Source of the DNA: an uncultured Verrucomicrobiota bacterium
GTDB lineage: Bacteria; Verrucomicrobiota; Verrucomicrobiia; Limisphaerales; AAA164-E04
Reading direction: 5' to 3'
DNA length: 59,498 nucleotides
Assembly: GCA_913061285.1 (NCBI GenBank)
Contig: CAJXVR010000004.1
Location: forward strand, 1-59,498
Shown: in pieces, positions 11,101-17,805 of the stretch
Numbering within the stretch: position 1 is the first letter of the stretch
Layout: every line of letters begins with the position of its first letter
The notes under the pieces: model-generated
Seen by the model: the letters and a program-made list of their open reading frames with translations, nothing else
What the model was told of the DNA's origin: nothing
Databases searched by the model: none
Position numbers and translations under genes: made by a program

Positions 11101-11484
11101 GAGAATTTTGTCGATCTTGATGGAGACGGAATGTTGGATCCGTGGGAACGTCGTTTCGGTCTTGATCCCTCTGATGCGAACGATGGGGGACGAGATTCCG
11201 ACGGCGATGGCGTCATTAACCGCATGGAATACGCCGCGGGTACGAATCCTCTGGATCCCGCGAGCCGTTTTGCGATTGAGAGACTCTTTCTCGAAGAGGG
11301 TGCCTTTGGTCTCTCGTTTGTTGGCGAGCGTGGGCAGGGATATCGTGTAGAAATCTCCCAGCGGCTTGGATTAGATGATTGGCGAGAGCTTCGCGAGATC
11401 AAACGCCTTGCTGAAACGGTTTCGCTCAGGCTCAACCTTGGTCCCGTCGAGAACGAAGGGTTCTATCGAGTGACGACTTGGTGA
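2176..11484 (+). CDS. Giant secreted multidomain protein: lamin-tail, LamG-like, two CotH kinase-like domains, beta-helix, calcium-repeat tail
   Basis: 3102 residues with an N-terminal hydrophobic stretch (about 10-30) that fits a signal peptide. Visible domains in order: lamin-tail 1 (about 30-105); a concanavalin/LamG-like domain (about 122-330, FWLDKSGN, YDGNDDYLQF); a chitobiase-type C-terminal domain (about 400-475, IRFTTDGSVP); a CotH kinase-like domain (about 480-870) with FLNGDYWGIQNLRERL and WIPFDLDGGF; an InlB-type repeat (about 910-950, GFRFAGWGDG); lamin-tail 2 (about 1183-1300, INEVMYHP...DEFIELYN); a second, divergent CotH-like domain (about 1480-1760, FLTAYDLDSVW); a right-handed beta-helix (about 1940-2275); four more lamin-tail domains starting near 2407, 2554, 2695 and 2843; and an EF-hand/TSP3-like DxDGDG stretch (about 2978-3021). 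CotH family members are atypical protein kinases. Lamin-tail domains are common in secreted PVC proteins. A surface or extracellular role is inferred, and the exact function is unknown. Confidence 0.85.
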   Translation: MRLLNRIEHFRIVLAVILVAFDIAACASGLLAISEVMTENRTALADEDGDYPDWVEILNVSPSEVFLGDYFLSDDQTEPTKWALPSVRLAAGETFVVFCSGKDRRSVSKDAAAGFFDPISLSGLSFWVDASDPSSIVLQEGRVAFWLDKSGNERHASQIAEQKRPVYGSHGPGHLPVLHYDGNDDYLQFPELNQIRTVFWVGFEAPEASDSARPILGHERHFDFHRGGNRTLFAFKHTLPIQQGTTYVNGEIADPWKTPFPPSLSQITVTSPVDLRANLLASDRLVVDRIWQGGIAEVLLYDRVLSPNEIRQVHAYLEAKWELPTNYFHANFGLRSGAETVSLFGAAGNLVDAISVPEVSADISIGRSDFDSSAAGRLEYYVASTPGRANEPSGMIGQAPAPVLLVPAGAYEQALSVRVEEAPEGSQIRFTTDGSVPGENSPIWTGPLLLAETKTLRFRTFHDGHVPSASETASYFIADSSTLPRIALTTAPDHLFDPESGIYVKGAGASPQLPHFGANFWRDWERPVTVEYFSAAGQRLLAQDAGIKIHGGWSRAAPHKSLALIARNRYGSNRFELPVFDEKSLSSFKQWLLRNSGNDWVRTLFRDAVSQSLAGSLGLETQAYQPVHVFLNGDYWGIQNLRERLNEHFLTGNFGLASGDFDFLEGDRRIIAGEVESFDQMLFYLRDTSPLSPGFIEGVEGMMDLANFFDYMVTQIFIDNTDWPGNNIRYWRERSDEGRWRWIPFDLDGGFDILHAGADTNTLQDVLGFRNQSFRPSWIRYIFQRLLANPILEHRFLTRFQDLVNTTFSTPKVLALIDGMEQRLEPEIERHIARWGGSDSLDFVSFDSKKQWEEYVGIAKAFALLRPDVVREHLQEAFGLNEWQGLTIAIPDASQAQLRVNGIVLPPQASLWQGKYAAGSRVTIEVEPRAGFRFAGWGDGVPAGPKREIVLETDAGFAALFEADSESVPFPSSSHALAQHPFVLQAVFDDAVQSQGELSWGVTGRSEVDGGMGELGVHPWDGWSSRTESSRIAPLGGDGVSFLNTPGRPHPGLGVGYVHSLIVGLDTTEVGSGTVSWQVETLEAGGVDYGLRLQYRLNPSLPFQDFPNVPEDELLFSAPGGTTGSKRFERIPMPLETLGQARVELRWSYERLGVSGGDGARPEIRLDDIVIAASGQSADLLDGDVVINEVMYHPSTRDPRDEFIELYNRGNRAVDLSGWRLSNAVGFEIESGMIPPGGFVVLAADRARFLERFPQVERVFGDWEGQLSNQSETIRLFNARDEQIDRVEYADEGDWAERVRGPLDHGYRGWIWSDAHDGGGYSVELRAPGLSNNIGSNWAASEQLWGSPGERNANFMENGAPLLSSVSHHPVIPRSNDTVTVRVRVRDEALQQVSVKLFFRSGSEGPFTNVVMWDDGRHGDEEDGDGVFAAQVPPHPNLSLISFFVQAMDAMGNESVWPRFDAESIEVAPLGLFQFDDQDYERGTPLLRVIMTEQERRELNQIGDLPWNASSDAQVNGTFISQQGTEVQVRYSIGFRLRGSTSRDSSVKNRRVNFRSDDRWKGKNALILNAVNVPSQIIGGLFFRLAGVPAAEARPVRFLENGINRANLGSPQFGHYAALEALDDLFVSRQFPDDDEGNLYRPSGAGNLEYLGEDPALYQRPGFYEKGTNREADEWSDLIELTRTLEQSSEESYVAAIETRVDLDRWISYFAVDTLLANFETSFANGGAGDYSLYIGESDSRAFLTAYDLDSVWLPNPVVVELPLFRAGANPVPNRFLKHPVIARRYHARLRELARTLFRSEELSSRLGYALGEWVEPGEIERLISVASMRRDFVLGASHVALEVDLDLPFAEPAWLRYYLGENDVLSLKGRSDPLETRVVTVNGSPASFEPWSGEWSIAAVPLHSGVNQIVIRSFNEIEENESLIFQVYHPGEGLVISEGALSVDTIWSAQQSPIVLDQDLRVPEGITLNIEPGVSLEFNRGASLIVEGRLLARGTPDHRIFLSRNRRETTRWGGIHFNGASNMNELHYATIEWSGAPTMRVIDSTVSMIGLRWSGAFDSYLHCQNSSLLLKDSVLPNAVGGELITGFGVPVDGFWILEGNQFGTTGGGGDIVDFSGGRRPGSMLQILDNTFLGGPDDGLDLDGADAFVAGNTFMGFRKNNVGTGDAHAISTGLYEGKVSDLTLVRNVFTDNEHALLMKEGAVAVLENNTFVRSLLGTVNFSEVQRGTFPPDSISIHQSIVWDSPLFRHLDVAQNLNPDLVPVFERSLIFPAVESVSESNLELDPLFVDPIFDFRLQSESPAIGAGNHGEDLGAFVGPQLRISGEPPSLTNRTGAELSISGPGMDAYRYRLDGGDWSDAISIETLLVLNALSVGPHSVEVIGRNIAGRWQDFSEASASRTWFVNPGLSGVRINEVLASNVRGHSVEGEFPDYVELYNAGDQVVDLSRTQLSDDPEIPNKFVFPAGTILQPDEYLVVYADGAPEKMGLHAGFRISSQGGGVYLRERFSRGESILDSVEFGRQLSDLSLSRDAIGIWTLGEPTPLGSNRPIRMGSLDRVTINEWLASPLGEEADFVELYNSSAYPVDFGGTSLSLEPTLSSKTRSFPRLSFINGLSFLTWYADNGIAGGAGELGFRLSDEQGMIGLLDSQGRAIDQVIYGYQMVGVSSERDPAGGATIRPNPTPTPGRGISSLNMMPEIFLSEVVADNRVSPGSEGTFPDWVELWNPGERAIDLEGLSLSDDIDRPDRWVFPEGAEIEAGGYFLIDFDPLRTAGAGNTGFGLKSDGDDVFLFRPNGTGWVLIDEVRFGLQAPGWSLGRVFESGEWVLSDLSPGEANRPVELGDRRSLRINEWMAQPDQGSDWFELYNGDDAPLALDGLLLSDDPLVIDRHRIAPLSFIGVDLFAYTVFEADGQPDRGGTHVDFKLSAGGELIGLYSAEGELIDGVEFSEQRRGVSEGRRPDGGMAIVAFPNRASLGKENFVDLDGDGMLDPWERRFGLDPSDANDGGRDSDGDGVINRMEYAAGTNPLDPASRFAIERLFLEEGAFGLSFVGERGQGYRVEISQRLGLDDWRELREIKRLAETVSLRLNLGPVENEGFYRVTTW

Positions 11485-14085
11485 TTAGTCAGCGGTGTTT
11501 CTGAGGCGAAAAAACTGCGTCTCTGCATCGTTGGCGATAGAGAGGCTGAATTGATCGTTGAGGGACTCAAATGGCCCTTCGGCCGGGAGCCAGCTTGCTT
11601 CACTATCGAGGCGAGACGCGGTTTCTAGAACGTAGTTCGCCGCGGCTTTGGTCCATGTTATCTGGATAGTGTCTTCGTCGCCTCGATGGATGCTCAGCGT
11701 CGGGGTTGGACCCGAGATCACCAGTCGAAGCGTCTGGTCGTGATCTTCTTCGCTTGGGTCGAATACAGGCGTTGAGAGAGAGCTTGGGCTGTCAAACTCG
11801 CCGTAGGATTCTGGCTCGATCTGGAATTCAATCACGGCAGTTGCTCCCGCCTCCAGATTTACCAGGGAGCAAGTGGCGAGGCCATCGACAATTTCGCACC
11901 CACCGTGCGAGTTTGTTTGGGATCGAATGATGGATCCTGGAGGCAATTGAGTGATGAGACGCCCGTTGGCGAGCGTCGATGGCCCTCTGTTTGCGACCTT
12001 GAGTTGGTAGCGGTAGCTCGATGGCCAACTCGGCTCGCTGGGGACGGTGAGGCTTTCGAGGCTGAGGTCGGCGGATTCGACAACAAGAAAGGACTCGATG
12101 CTCGTGACGGAGGCAGCGGGATTGGCAAGGGTGATTTTTTCTGCGGGACTGTTTTGGGGAACAATGGCGGCGACTTCTGTACTCGATCGCACTTCAAAGG
12201 CGGCTGGCAAGGTGCCGAATTGGACGCTGCTGATCTCTGTCAGGCCTTTCCCTGTGAGGGTGATGGTCGAGCCTACGGGGCCGGCCACTGGGTGGAAACT
12301 CTCGAGACTTGGCTGAATCTCGAAGACTTGCAACGAACCCGTGATGCCGGCGGGGTTTGAGATTGCCAGCGTGCCGATTCGGGCGTCGGGCGGAACGATC
12401 GCTTTCAGAGTTGTTTGAGTGACAGACTCGATCGTCCCAACCACGGTTCCGAACTGGATCTCGGTGCTGCCCGTAAAGTTTGCCCCGCTTATCTCGATTG
12501 TCTCACCGGGTGTGCCGATCTGTGGGGTGATTTGATCAATGCGGACTGGAAGAAAGAACGAGTTAAGGCTCGTTGCTCGTCCCCCTGGGTTGGCGACGGA
12601 TACCGGCCCGGTTATGGCATCGTTTGGCACGACTGCCTGCAACTGGTTGTCAGCGATGATGGAATACTCAGCCTGGAAGTTTCCGAACCAGACATTGGTC
12701 GTGGTGGAGAAACTCCCCCCTTCAATGAGGATGAGGTCTCCTGGTTTCCCGGCATCGGGGGTAAGCATGCTAATGCTTGGTTCGGGGCCCGTGACAACTA
12801 ATAGGTTGGTGGAACTCGTGATCCCTCCTGGATTGGTCAAAGTGATGAGGCCGCTGGTCGGCACGATCGGGGCAGTCATGCTGATTTGATTGTCGGCAAC
12901 CACGGCAAAAGCCACGGGCTCTTCACCAACCAGGATGTCAGAGACGGCGGAGAAATTGCGGCCATTGATACGGACAAGTTGCCCGGCTCTTACCGAGGCT
13001 GGCTCGAAGTCTTCGATAAATGGAGCAGGAGTGTTGATGGTGAAAGGCACCGAGCTCACGGAGTCCCCGTTGATCGATTCGAACCGGGGCATGCCGGTGG
13101 TGGCCTCTTCGGGGATTGTGCCTTGGATTTGAGTGTCGGCAGTGACGGTGAATGCCGCGGATGCCTCCCCAAAATGAATCGCTGTTGTTCCGGTGAAGTT
13201 AATTCCCTCGATTGTTACCAGCTCTCCCGGGCTTGCCACATCGGGAATGATTTCCTCGACGAAGGGCGCCGTGCCGATGACGAGAAAGTTGATCCGACTC
13301 GTGCTTTCGCCAAATCCGTTCCGTAGGGTGACAGGGCCAGAAGGAGCATCGGGGGGGATCGTTAGTTGCAACTGAGTGTCCGCCGTGACCACGAACCCGG
13401 ATTCGACTGTGCCGAAACGGAATGAACTGGTTCCGATGAGATTCTTTCCATTGACGGTTACTCTCGTCCCGGGAGAGCCAAATTCCGGCATGAACTCGCG
13501 GACAAAGGGGACTTGGCCCGTTGCCTCAAATGGGATCTCGCTCGAGGCTTCAGCAACCGGTGTGACGACCTTGATCGTTTTGAGCCCTACCGTGTTCGGA
13601 ACACGGGCGCTAATCTGGGTGTCTCCTAGTAAGAGAAAGGTCGCCCGATCCTCTCCGAAAAATACTTCCGTCGTATTCCCTAAGTTTCGACCAAAAATAA
13701 TGATTGAGTCGTTGGGCGCCCCGAATTCCGGATTGAGCTCCTCGATAAATGGCGCGCCGATGAAAGGGGTGCTGCTAACGGCGATCCCTGAGCTGGTGAC
13801 AATCTGGATAGGGCCTGTGCTCGCCTCTCTGGGCACGGTCGCCAGGATGAATTGATCTGAGAGTATTTGATAGACCGCTGCCTTGGTGCCGATAAGGACA
13901 TCGCTTGTTGTGCTGAGCCCCTCTCCCTGGATCTGGACTGGTGTGCCTGCGGGCCCCTGGCTGGGGGAGAACGCAGTGATTCTCGGGACCGCTGCTAAGG
14001 CTTCCGTCATGCTGAGAAGGCAGAGCCCCAAGCAGACGATGAGGCTTTGGTGTCGTTTGGCGTCGTTCCAACCCATATTCATCAT
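11485..14085 (-). CDS. Secreted IPT/TIG-repeat protein with DUF11-like domain
   Basis: 866 residues. A signal peptide (about 1-31, ending TEALA) is followed by eight consecutive IPT/TIG immunoglobulin-like repeats of about 80 residues. Each opens with a PFIEEL-type strand and a G-x-P-G-x-x-V turn (PEFGSPGTRVTV, PDVASPGELVTI). Next comes a DUF11-like domain (about 690-780, LKVANRGPSTLANG), then a short C-terminal beta domain (ITWTKAAANYVLETA) of the kind repeated at the ends of secreted Verrucomicrobia proteins. It is probably an extracellular or surface-bound binding protein; no catalytic motif is seen. Its stop codon directly abuts the stop of the giant CotH/lamin-tail gene on the other strand. 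Confidence 0.85.
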   Translation of the reverse strand: MMNMGWNDAKRHQSLIVCLGLCLLSMTEALAAVPRITAFSPSQGPAGTPVQIQGEGLSTTSDVLIGTKAAVYQILSDQFILATVPREASTGPIQIVTSSGIAVSSTPFIGAPFIEELNPEFGAPNDSIIIFGRNLGNTTEVFFGEDRATFLLLGDTQISARVPNTVGLKTIKVVTPVAEASSEIPFEATGQVPFVREFMPEFGSPGTRVTVNGKNLIGTSSFRFGTVESGFVVTADTQLQLTIPPDAPSGPVTLRNGFGESTSRINFLVIGTAPFVEEIIPDVASPGELVTIEGINFTGTTAIHFGEASAAFTVTADTQIQGTIPEEATTGMPRFESINGDSVSSVPFTINTPAPFIEDFEPASVRAGQLVRINGRNFSAVSDILVGEEPVAFAVVADNQISMTAPIVPTSGLITLTNPGGITSSTNLLVVTGPEPSISMLTPDAGKPGDLILIEGGSFSTTTNVWFGNFQAEYSIIADNQLQAVVPNDAITGPVSVANPGGRATSLNSFFLPVRIDQITPQIGTPGETIEISGANFTGSTEIQFGTVVGTIESVTQTTLKAIVPPDARIGTLAISNPAGITGSLQVFEIQPSLESFHPVAGPVGSTITLTGKGLTEISSVQFGTLPAAFEVRSSTEVAAIVPQNSPAEKITLANPAASVTSIESFLVVESADLSLESLTVPSEPSWPSSYRYQLKVANRGPSTLANGRLITQLPPGSIIRSQTNSHGGCEIVDGLATCSLVNLEAGATAVIEFQIEPESYGEFDSPSSLSTPVFDPSEEDHDQTLRLVISGPTPTLSIHRGDEDTIQITWTKAAANYVLETASRLDSEASWLPAEGPFESLNDQFSLSIANDAETQFFRLRNTAD

Positions 14086-14118
14086 CTCAAATCGCTAGCA
14101 GAATACATGCCTTGCCGC

Positions 14119-14754
14119 TCATTCTCTAGGCTTGTCTTGGCCTTGTTTGACCAGGAAGTCACGAATGACATTGATTTCTTCTTCCCCGGCAATGGTATGT
14201 TCTTTGGCAAATTCATGCCAACTGGCTTGGATGCCGTGCTCTTTCATCTTTTCGACGTCCGCTTTAACTGGTGCGAGTGGAATGAGAGGATCGTGATGAC
14301 CATGAGTGACGAGAAACTGGCGTTCCTTGGCTGTGGGTGCCGCTTCGGCGAGGAGGGAGTCGGATTGGTGAAGATAGCCACTAATCCCGACACAACCGGC
14401 CAGGGCGTGTGGATATCGCATGCCGATTTCCCAAGTCATGAGACAGCCTTGAGAGAATCCGAAGAAGAAAATATTCTGGGATGAATAGCCCTCTGCTTGA
14501 AAGTGGTCGACGAGTTTGAAGAGCAGTTTTCGGCTTCGAACCACCCCTGAATGAGAATCTCCCTGGATGTCATACCAGGAGAACCCGCCGAAGTAATCAT
14601 CGGGAGCATTGACGAGGGCGTAGTTGAGCCAGGGAAGATTGAGCATCGAAGGTAACCAGCGATAGCCCTCAATACTGTCGCCTAGTCCATGAAGAACGAT
14701 CATCAGGTGCTGGCTTTTCGGATCTGCTGCCGAAACCATTTCGTAGTGTAACAT
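14119..14754 (-). CDS. Serine carboxylesterase/phospholipase, alpha/beta hydrolase (YpfH/Abhydrolase_2 type)
   Basis: 211 residues, the usual length for this family, with no signal peptide, so cytoplasmic. The oxyanion region is LHGLGDS (21-27). The nucleophile elbow GFSQG gives Ser101. The acid is Asp155 in HGHHDPLIP, and the base is His186 in KEHTIAG. These carboxylesterases hydrolyse short-chain esters or lysophospholipids; the true substrate is not visible. It lies 33 bases downstream of the TIG-repeat gene start on the same strand (transcribed first), so the two could share a transcript, but no functional link is evident. Confidence 0.88.
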   Translation of the reverse strand: MLHYEMVSAADPKSQHLMIVLHGLGDSIEGYRWLPSMLNLPWLNYALVNAPDDYFGGFSWYDIQGDSHSGVVRSRKLLFKLVDHFQAEGYSSQNIFFFGFSQGCLMTWEIGMRYPHALAGCVGISGYLHQSDSLLAEAAPTAKERQFLVTHGHHDPLIPLAPVKADVEKMKEHGIQASWHEFAKEHTIAGEEEINVIRDFLVKQGQDKPRE

Positions 14755-15366
14755 GCGCTCAGCTTAGGCGGAGCCCCGTCGGTGAGTCCAGCTCGCAGCG
14801 GGGGGCGGTCGTGGTGGCCGCAGGATTTTCTTGGTTCCCGTCTCTTCGATCGTCATCGATAACAACGGTTTATGGGCTTGTGGCCTTGATTCCTGTCGTC
14901 AGTCTGAGGACGTTTTCTGGGAGTGCCTTCGTATTGAAACGTTCCTTCCGGCTGGAAAGATCTCCGATGGCATCAGCTTCTAGTATGGAGTGGTTCTCGA
15001 GTTTTTGGAGATCATCTAGATCAATATCTTGGTTAGTCCCTCGCCGAAATCGACTCGACGGCGCTCCGTACTTGTAGCTGATGGATAGGCAGGGAAACAA
15101 CGGGTCTCGGTTAGACTTCTATCGGATTGCGATGTTCATCATCGAGTGTGCCTCCTATCCGGCGGTGCCTAATGCCATTGAGTTTTTCCTGTTTCCGATC
15201 CGTTAGGAGAGTCCGAAATCATGAGGTTCCACATCATGATTGTTTTTCCCGCTTGTCATTTGGGCGTGTCTCTGGTTTTTGTTGGGGGCGCTTCGCTTGC
15301 GAATCGTATTAATTCGACTGTCGCGGATAACCAGTCGTCGCCTCGTGCGAGTATTAAAACCGCTGA
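14755..15366. other. 612-base stretch without a supported gene, upstream of the luxE-like operon
   Basis: No frame here has both a credible start and recognisable family features. A minus frame at 14870-15100 reads like a charged protein (GTNQDIDLDDLQKLENHS) but only has a TTG start and matches nothing I recognise. A plus frame around 15127-15207 ends FFLFPIR. The stretch may hold the operon promoter and decayed coding sequence. No repeat, hairpin terminator or RNA gene stands out. Confidence 0.5.
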
Positions 15367-16497
15367 ATGGAACCTCTCTTAAGACTCAACTCTTTTGCCG
15401 AGCATCTCGGCTCGTTGATCGATTCGGCAGCTGATCGCAGCTTCGCCGATGCCGATATCAGTGATGAATGCTTCGAGGGCTTGGCGCTGGAGCTCTTCCG
15501 TCTTCAGGTCGCTGCGAATCCGTGTTATCGGCGTTTGATCGAGTATTCTCAAGTCGATCCAATCTTGGTTGCGTCTTGGCGGGAGATCCCCTGTGTGCCG
15601 ACGGCAGCGTTTAAGGAATTGGATATGACGTCGCTTCCTGAAGATTCTCGCCCCTATGTTTTTCGCTCGAGTGGTACAACCCAGTCCAATCGAGGAAAAC
15701 ATTTTCATTTTGATGCCTCGTTAGCGCTGTACGAGAAGAGCCTTTTGGCTTGGTTTCGACATCATGTGATCCGCGGTTTAGGGAACGACAGTTCGCTTTG
15801 TATCATGACGCCGTCAGCTCGTTCGGTGCCGGAATCTTCGTTGGTCCACATGTTCGATGTTGTGCGTCGAGCCGGGGGCTTTCGGAGTGCGGAATTCTAT
15901 GGGGATGTGTCGATCGATGGCGGGTGGGGCTTGCCGGTGGAGCGATTGGTTCTTGCTCTCGGCGAGTGGTGTCGTGCTGGCGTTCCGGTGTTGTTGGTCG
16001 GGACCGCTTTTAATTTTGTTCAATTGCTGGATTGTTTGACTGAACGAGGCGAGCGATTGGTGCTTCCTAATGGTAGTCGACTGCTGGAAACCGGGGGCTA
16101 TAAGGGGCGAACCCGAGAATTGGCCAAGGGTGATTTGTACCGGGAGATTTGTGTGGCTTTGGGCGTCTCAAGCGATCAAATCGTTAGTGAGTATGGGATG
16201 AGTGAGCTTTCGTCGCAGGCCTATGATCACTGTATCGGGACAGATCTAGATGCCTCAGTGCCTCGTCGCTTTCGCTTTACTCCTTGGTCGCGGGGGCTGG
16301 TGGTCTCACCGGAGACTGGTTTGGAAGTGGGACTGGGCGAGACTGGGCTGATTCAGGTCTTCGATCTGGCGAATGTCTGGTCGGTGATGGCGATTCAGAC
16401 TGAGGATCTTGGGGTGCGCCATCGTGACGGGATCGAGCTCTTGGGCCGAGCCGAGCTGGCCGAAGCCAAGGGCTGTTCGCTGATGCCGAAGCTTTGA
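15367..16497 (+). CDS. LuxE-family acyl-protein synthetase-like protein
   Basis: 376 residues, matching LuxE family length. LuxE activates fatty acids with ATP and passes the acyl group to the reductase LuxC. The adenylate-forming signature is RSSGTTQSNRG (Ser101-Thr105), with later landmarks ETGGYKGRTRE and SEYGMSELSSQAY, typical of this branch of AMP-forming enzymes. It is the first gene of a coupled set with an MFS transporter and a LuxC-type reductase at 17802. Having both halves of a fatty-acid reductase in one operon, with no luxA/luxB nearby, argues for making or modifying a fatty aldehyde or thioester rather than light. The ATG lies in CTGAATGG with little Shine-Dalgarno. The acyl substrate is unknown. 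Confidence 0.82.
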   Translation: MEPLLRLNSFAEHLGSLIDSAADRSFADADISDECFEGLALELFRLQVAANPCYRRLIEYSQVDPILVASWREIPCVPTAAFKELDMTSLPEDSRPYVFRSSGTTQSNRGKHFHFDASLALYEKSLLAWFRHHVIRGLGNDSSLCIMTPSARSVPESSLVHMFDVVRRAGGFRSAEFYGDVSIDGGWGLPVERLVLALGEWCRAGVPVLLVGTAFNFVQLLDCLTERGERLVLPNGSRLLETGGYKGRTRELAKGDLYREICVALGVSSDQIVSEYGMSELSSQAYDHCIGTDLDASVPRRFRFTPWSRGLVVSPETGLEVGLGETGLIQVFDLANVWSVMAIQTEDLGVRHRDGIELLGRAELAEAKGCSLMPKL

Positions 16498-16518
16498 TTG
16501 GGTGGAAAGAGGAAGGCA

Positions 16519-17805
16519 ATGAGTCTCGTGAGTCAGACGGAAAGGTCCCATCGTGGGTTCCTAATTTGGTGCGGGGTGTTGCATGCCTTTACCCATAGCT
16601 TCCACGTGGTCTTGATGCCTTTGTACCTTTCGATCCAACGAGACTTTGGTTTCGACAGTGTTGCTCAGGCGACCTTGTTGATGACCGTGTTGATGGTGTC
16701 CTACTTTTTGCCTAGCTACTTGATGGGAGCAATCTCAGACCGATACGACCGTCGGTGGATCTTAGGAGTGGGCTTGGTGGTGAATGGCTTGGGTTTCGTG
16801 GGACTAGGCATGGCTTCGAATTTTAGTTGGGCCTTAATCAGCACGATCGTGGCGGGTGTTGGAGGGAGTTTCTATCATCCAGCGGCTACCTCTCTCATCG
16901 CTCAACTTTATCCGAAACAACAGGGCAAGGCTTTTGGTTTGGTTGGCGTCGGAGCGAATGTTGGATTCTTGGGCGTTCCGATCTATGCGGGGTGGCGAGT
17001 TGATCAACTCTCTGCCTCTATGGGCGCTGCTGCCTGGCGCTCCCCGGTTTTAGAGTTGGGTGGCTTGGCGGTGCTCGTTGCGTTGGCGTTTCTCGTTTTT
17101 ACCCGCCACTGGCATTTGCCTCAGGAGCAGGAATCGATGAATGACGGTGCCGCGAAGACACCCTTGTTCACTTCGACGAGAGTTTGGGTGCTGTTCTTGA
17201 TTGCTGCCTTTGCTTTCAGTTTGCGAGATTTCGCCGGAATGGGGATGGGAAGTCTTGGGTCTCTGTTCCTGCAGAAAGCGCATGGCTTTAGTGCTGCTGC
17301 GACAGGCCTCGCTTTGAGTGCGATCTTCTTGGCAGCGATCTTAAGTAACCCGCTGTTTGGAAAATTGAGTGATCGTCATCGCTATGGGTGGATTAGTTTT
17401 GTGATGGCCGTGGCGGGTGTCTGTGTGGTTGCATTTCCTTATTTGCCAGCCTGGGGTTTGATTCCCGGTCTGCTGGTTTACGGGTTCTTTTTCATGGCTT
17501 GCTATCCGATGATCGAGGCAGCGCTTATGGAATCGGTGTCGATCACCGTGCGAGGCAGAGTCTTTGGTCTCTTTATTCTCATCAGTGGCTTGTTGGGGAA
17601 TTTATCGCACTGGTTGATTGGCCGCTGGGTGCAGACCTTGGGTGAGGTAGCCAAACAAGCTGCTTCGTATCAGGGGGCTTACTTGGGCTTGGGAAGCTTG
17701 ATTTGGGTATCCATGGTTGGCTTGATCTGCCTGCGAATGATACGATCGGACTCCCGCGAAGATTTGGATAAAACGGTGCCTGCGAATGAAGTAGAGGCGA
17801 CATGA
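16519..17805 (+). CDS. Major facilitator superfamily transporter
   Basis: 428 residues with about twelve hydrophobic segments. The MFS loop between segments 2 and 3 is visible (GAISDRYDRRWIL), and a second GKLSDRHRYG marks the repeat in the second half. I chose the ATG at 16519, preceded by an AGGAAGG-like Shine-Dalgarno, over an in-frame TTG at 16498 that abuts the upstream stop. Its TGA overlaps the ATG of the LuxC-like gene (ATGA), so the two are translationally coupled. Placement between the activating and reducing halves of a fatty-acid reductase suggests export of their product or import of a substrate; this is inference. Confidence 0.88.
   Translation: MSLVSQTERSHRGFLIWCGVLHAFTHSFHVVLMPLYLSIQRDFGFDSVAQATLLMTVLMVSYFLPSYLMGAISDRYDRRWILGVGLVVNGLGFVGLGMASNFSWALISTIVAGVGGSFYHPAATSLIAQLYPKQQGKAFGLVGVGANVGFLGVPIYAGWRVDQLSASMGAAAWRSPVLELGGLAVLVALAFLVFTRHWHLPQEQESMNDGAAKTPLFTSTRVWVLFLIAAFAFSLRDFAGMGMGSLGSLFLQKAHGFSAAATGLALSAIFLAAILSNPLFGKLSDRHRYGWISFVMAVAGVCVVAFPYLPAWGLIPGLLVYGFFFMACYPMIEAALMESVSITVRGRVFGLFILISGLLGNLSHWLIGRWVQTLGEVAKQAASYQGAYLGLGSLIWVSMVGLICLRMIRSDSREDLDKTVPANEVEAT

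Noticed and set aside
13376..13855. Long open frame (159 codons) antisense to the TIG-repeat gene, with others at 12415-13326
   Set aside because: They follow the repeat structure of the opposite strand and have no family features.
14870..15100. Minus-strand frame of 76 codons with protein-like composition
   Set aside because: Only a TTG start, no recognisable motif, and loosely CysD-like words that are too weak to use.
16983..16990. CTATGCGG (reverse of the CCGCATAG repeat), also at 31995-32002
   Set aside because: Single copies inside coding sequence, at the frequency expected by chance for an 8-mer.
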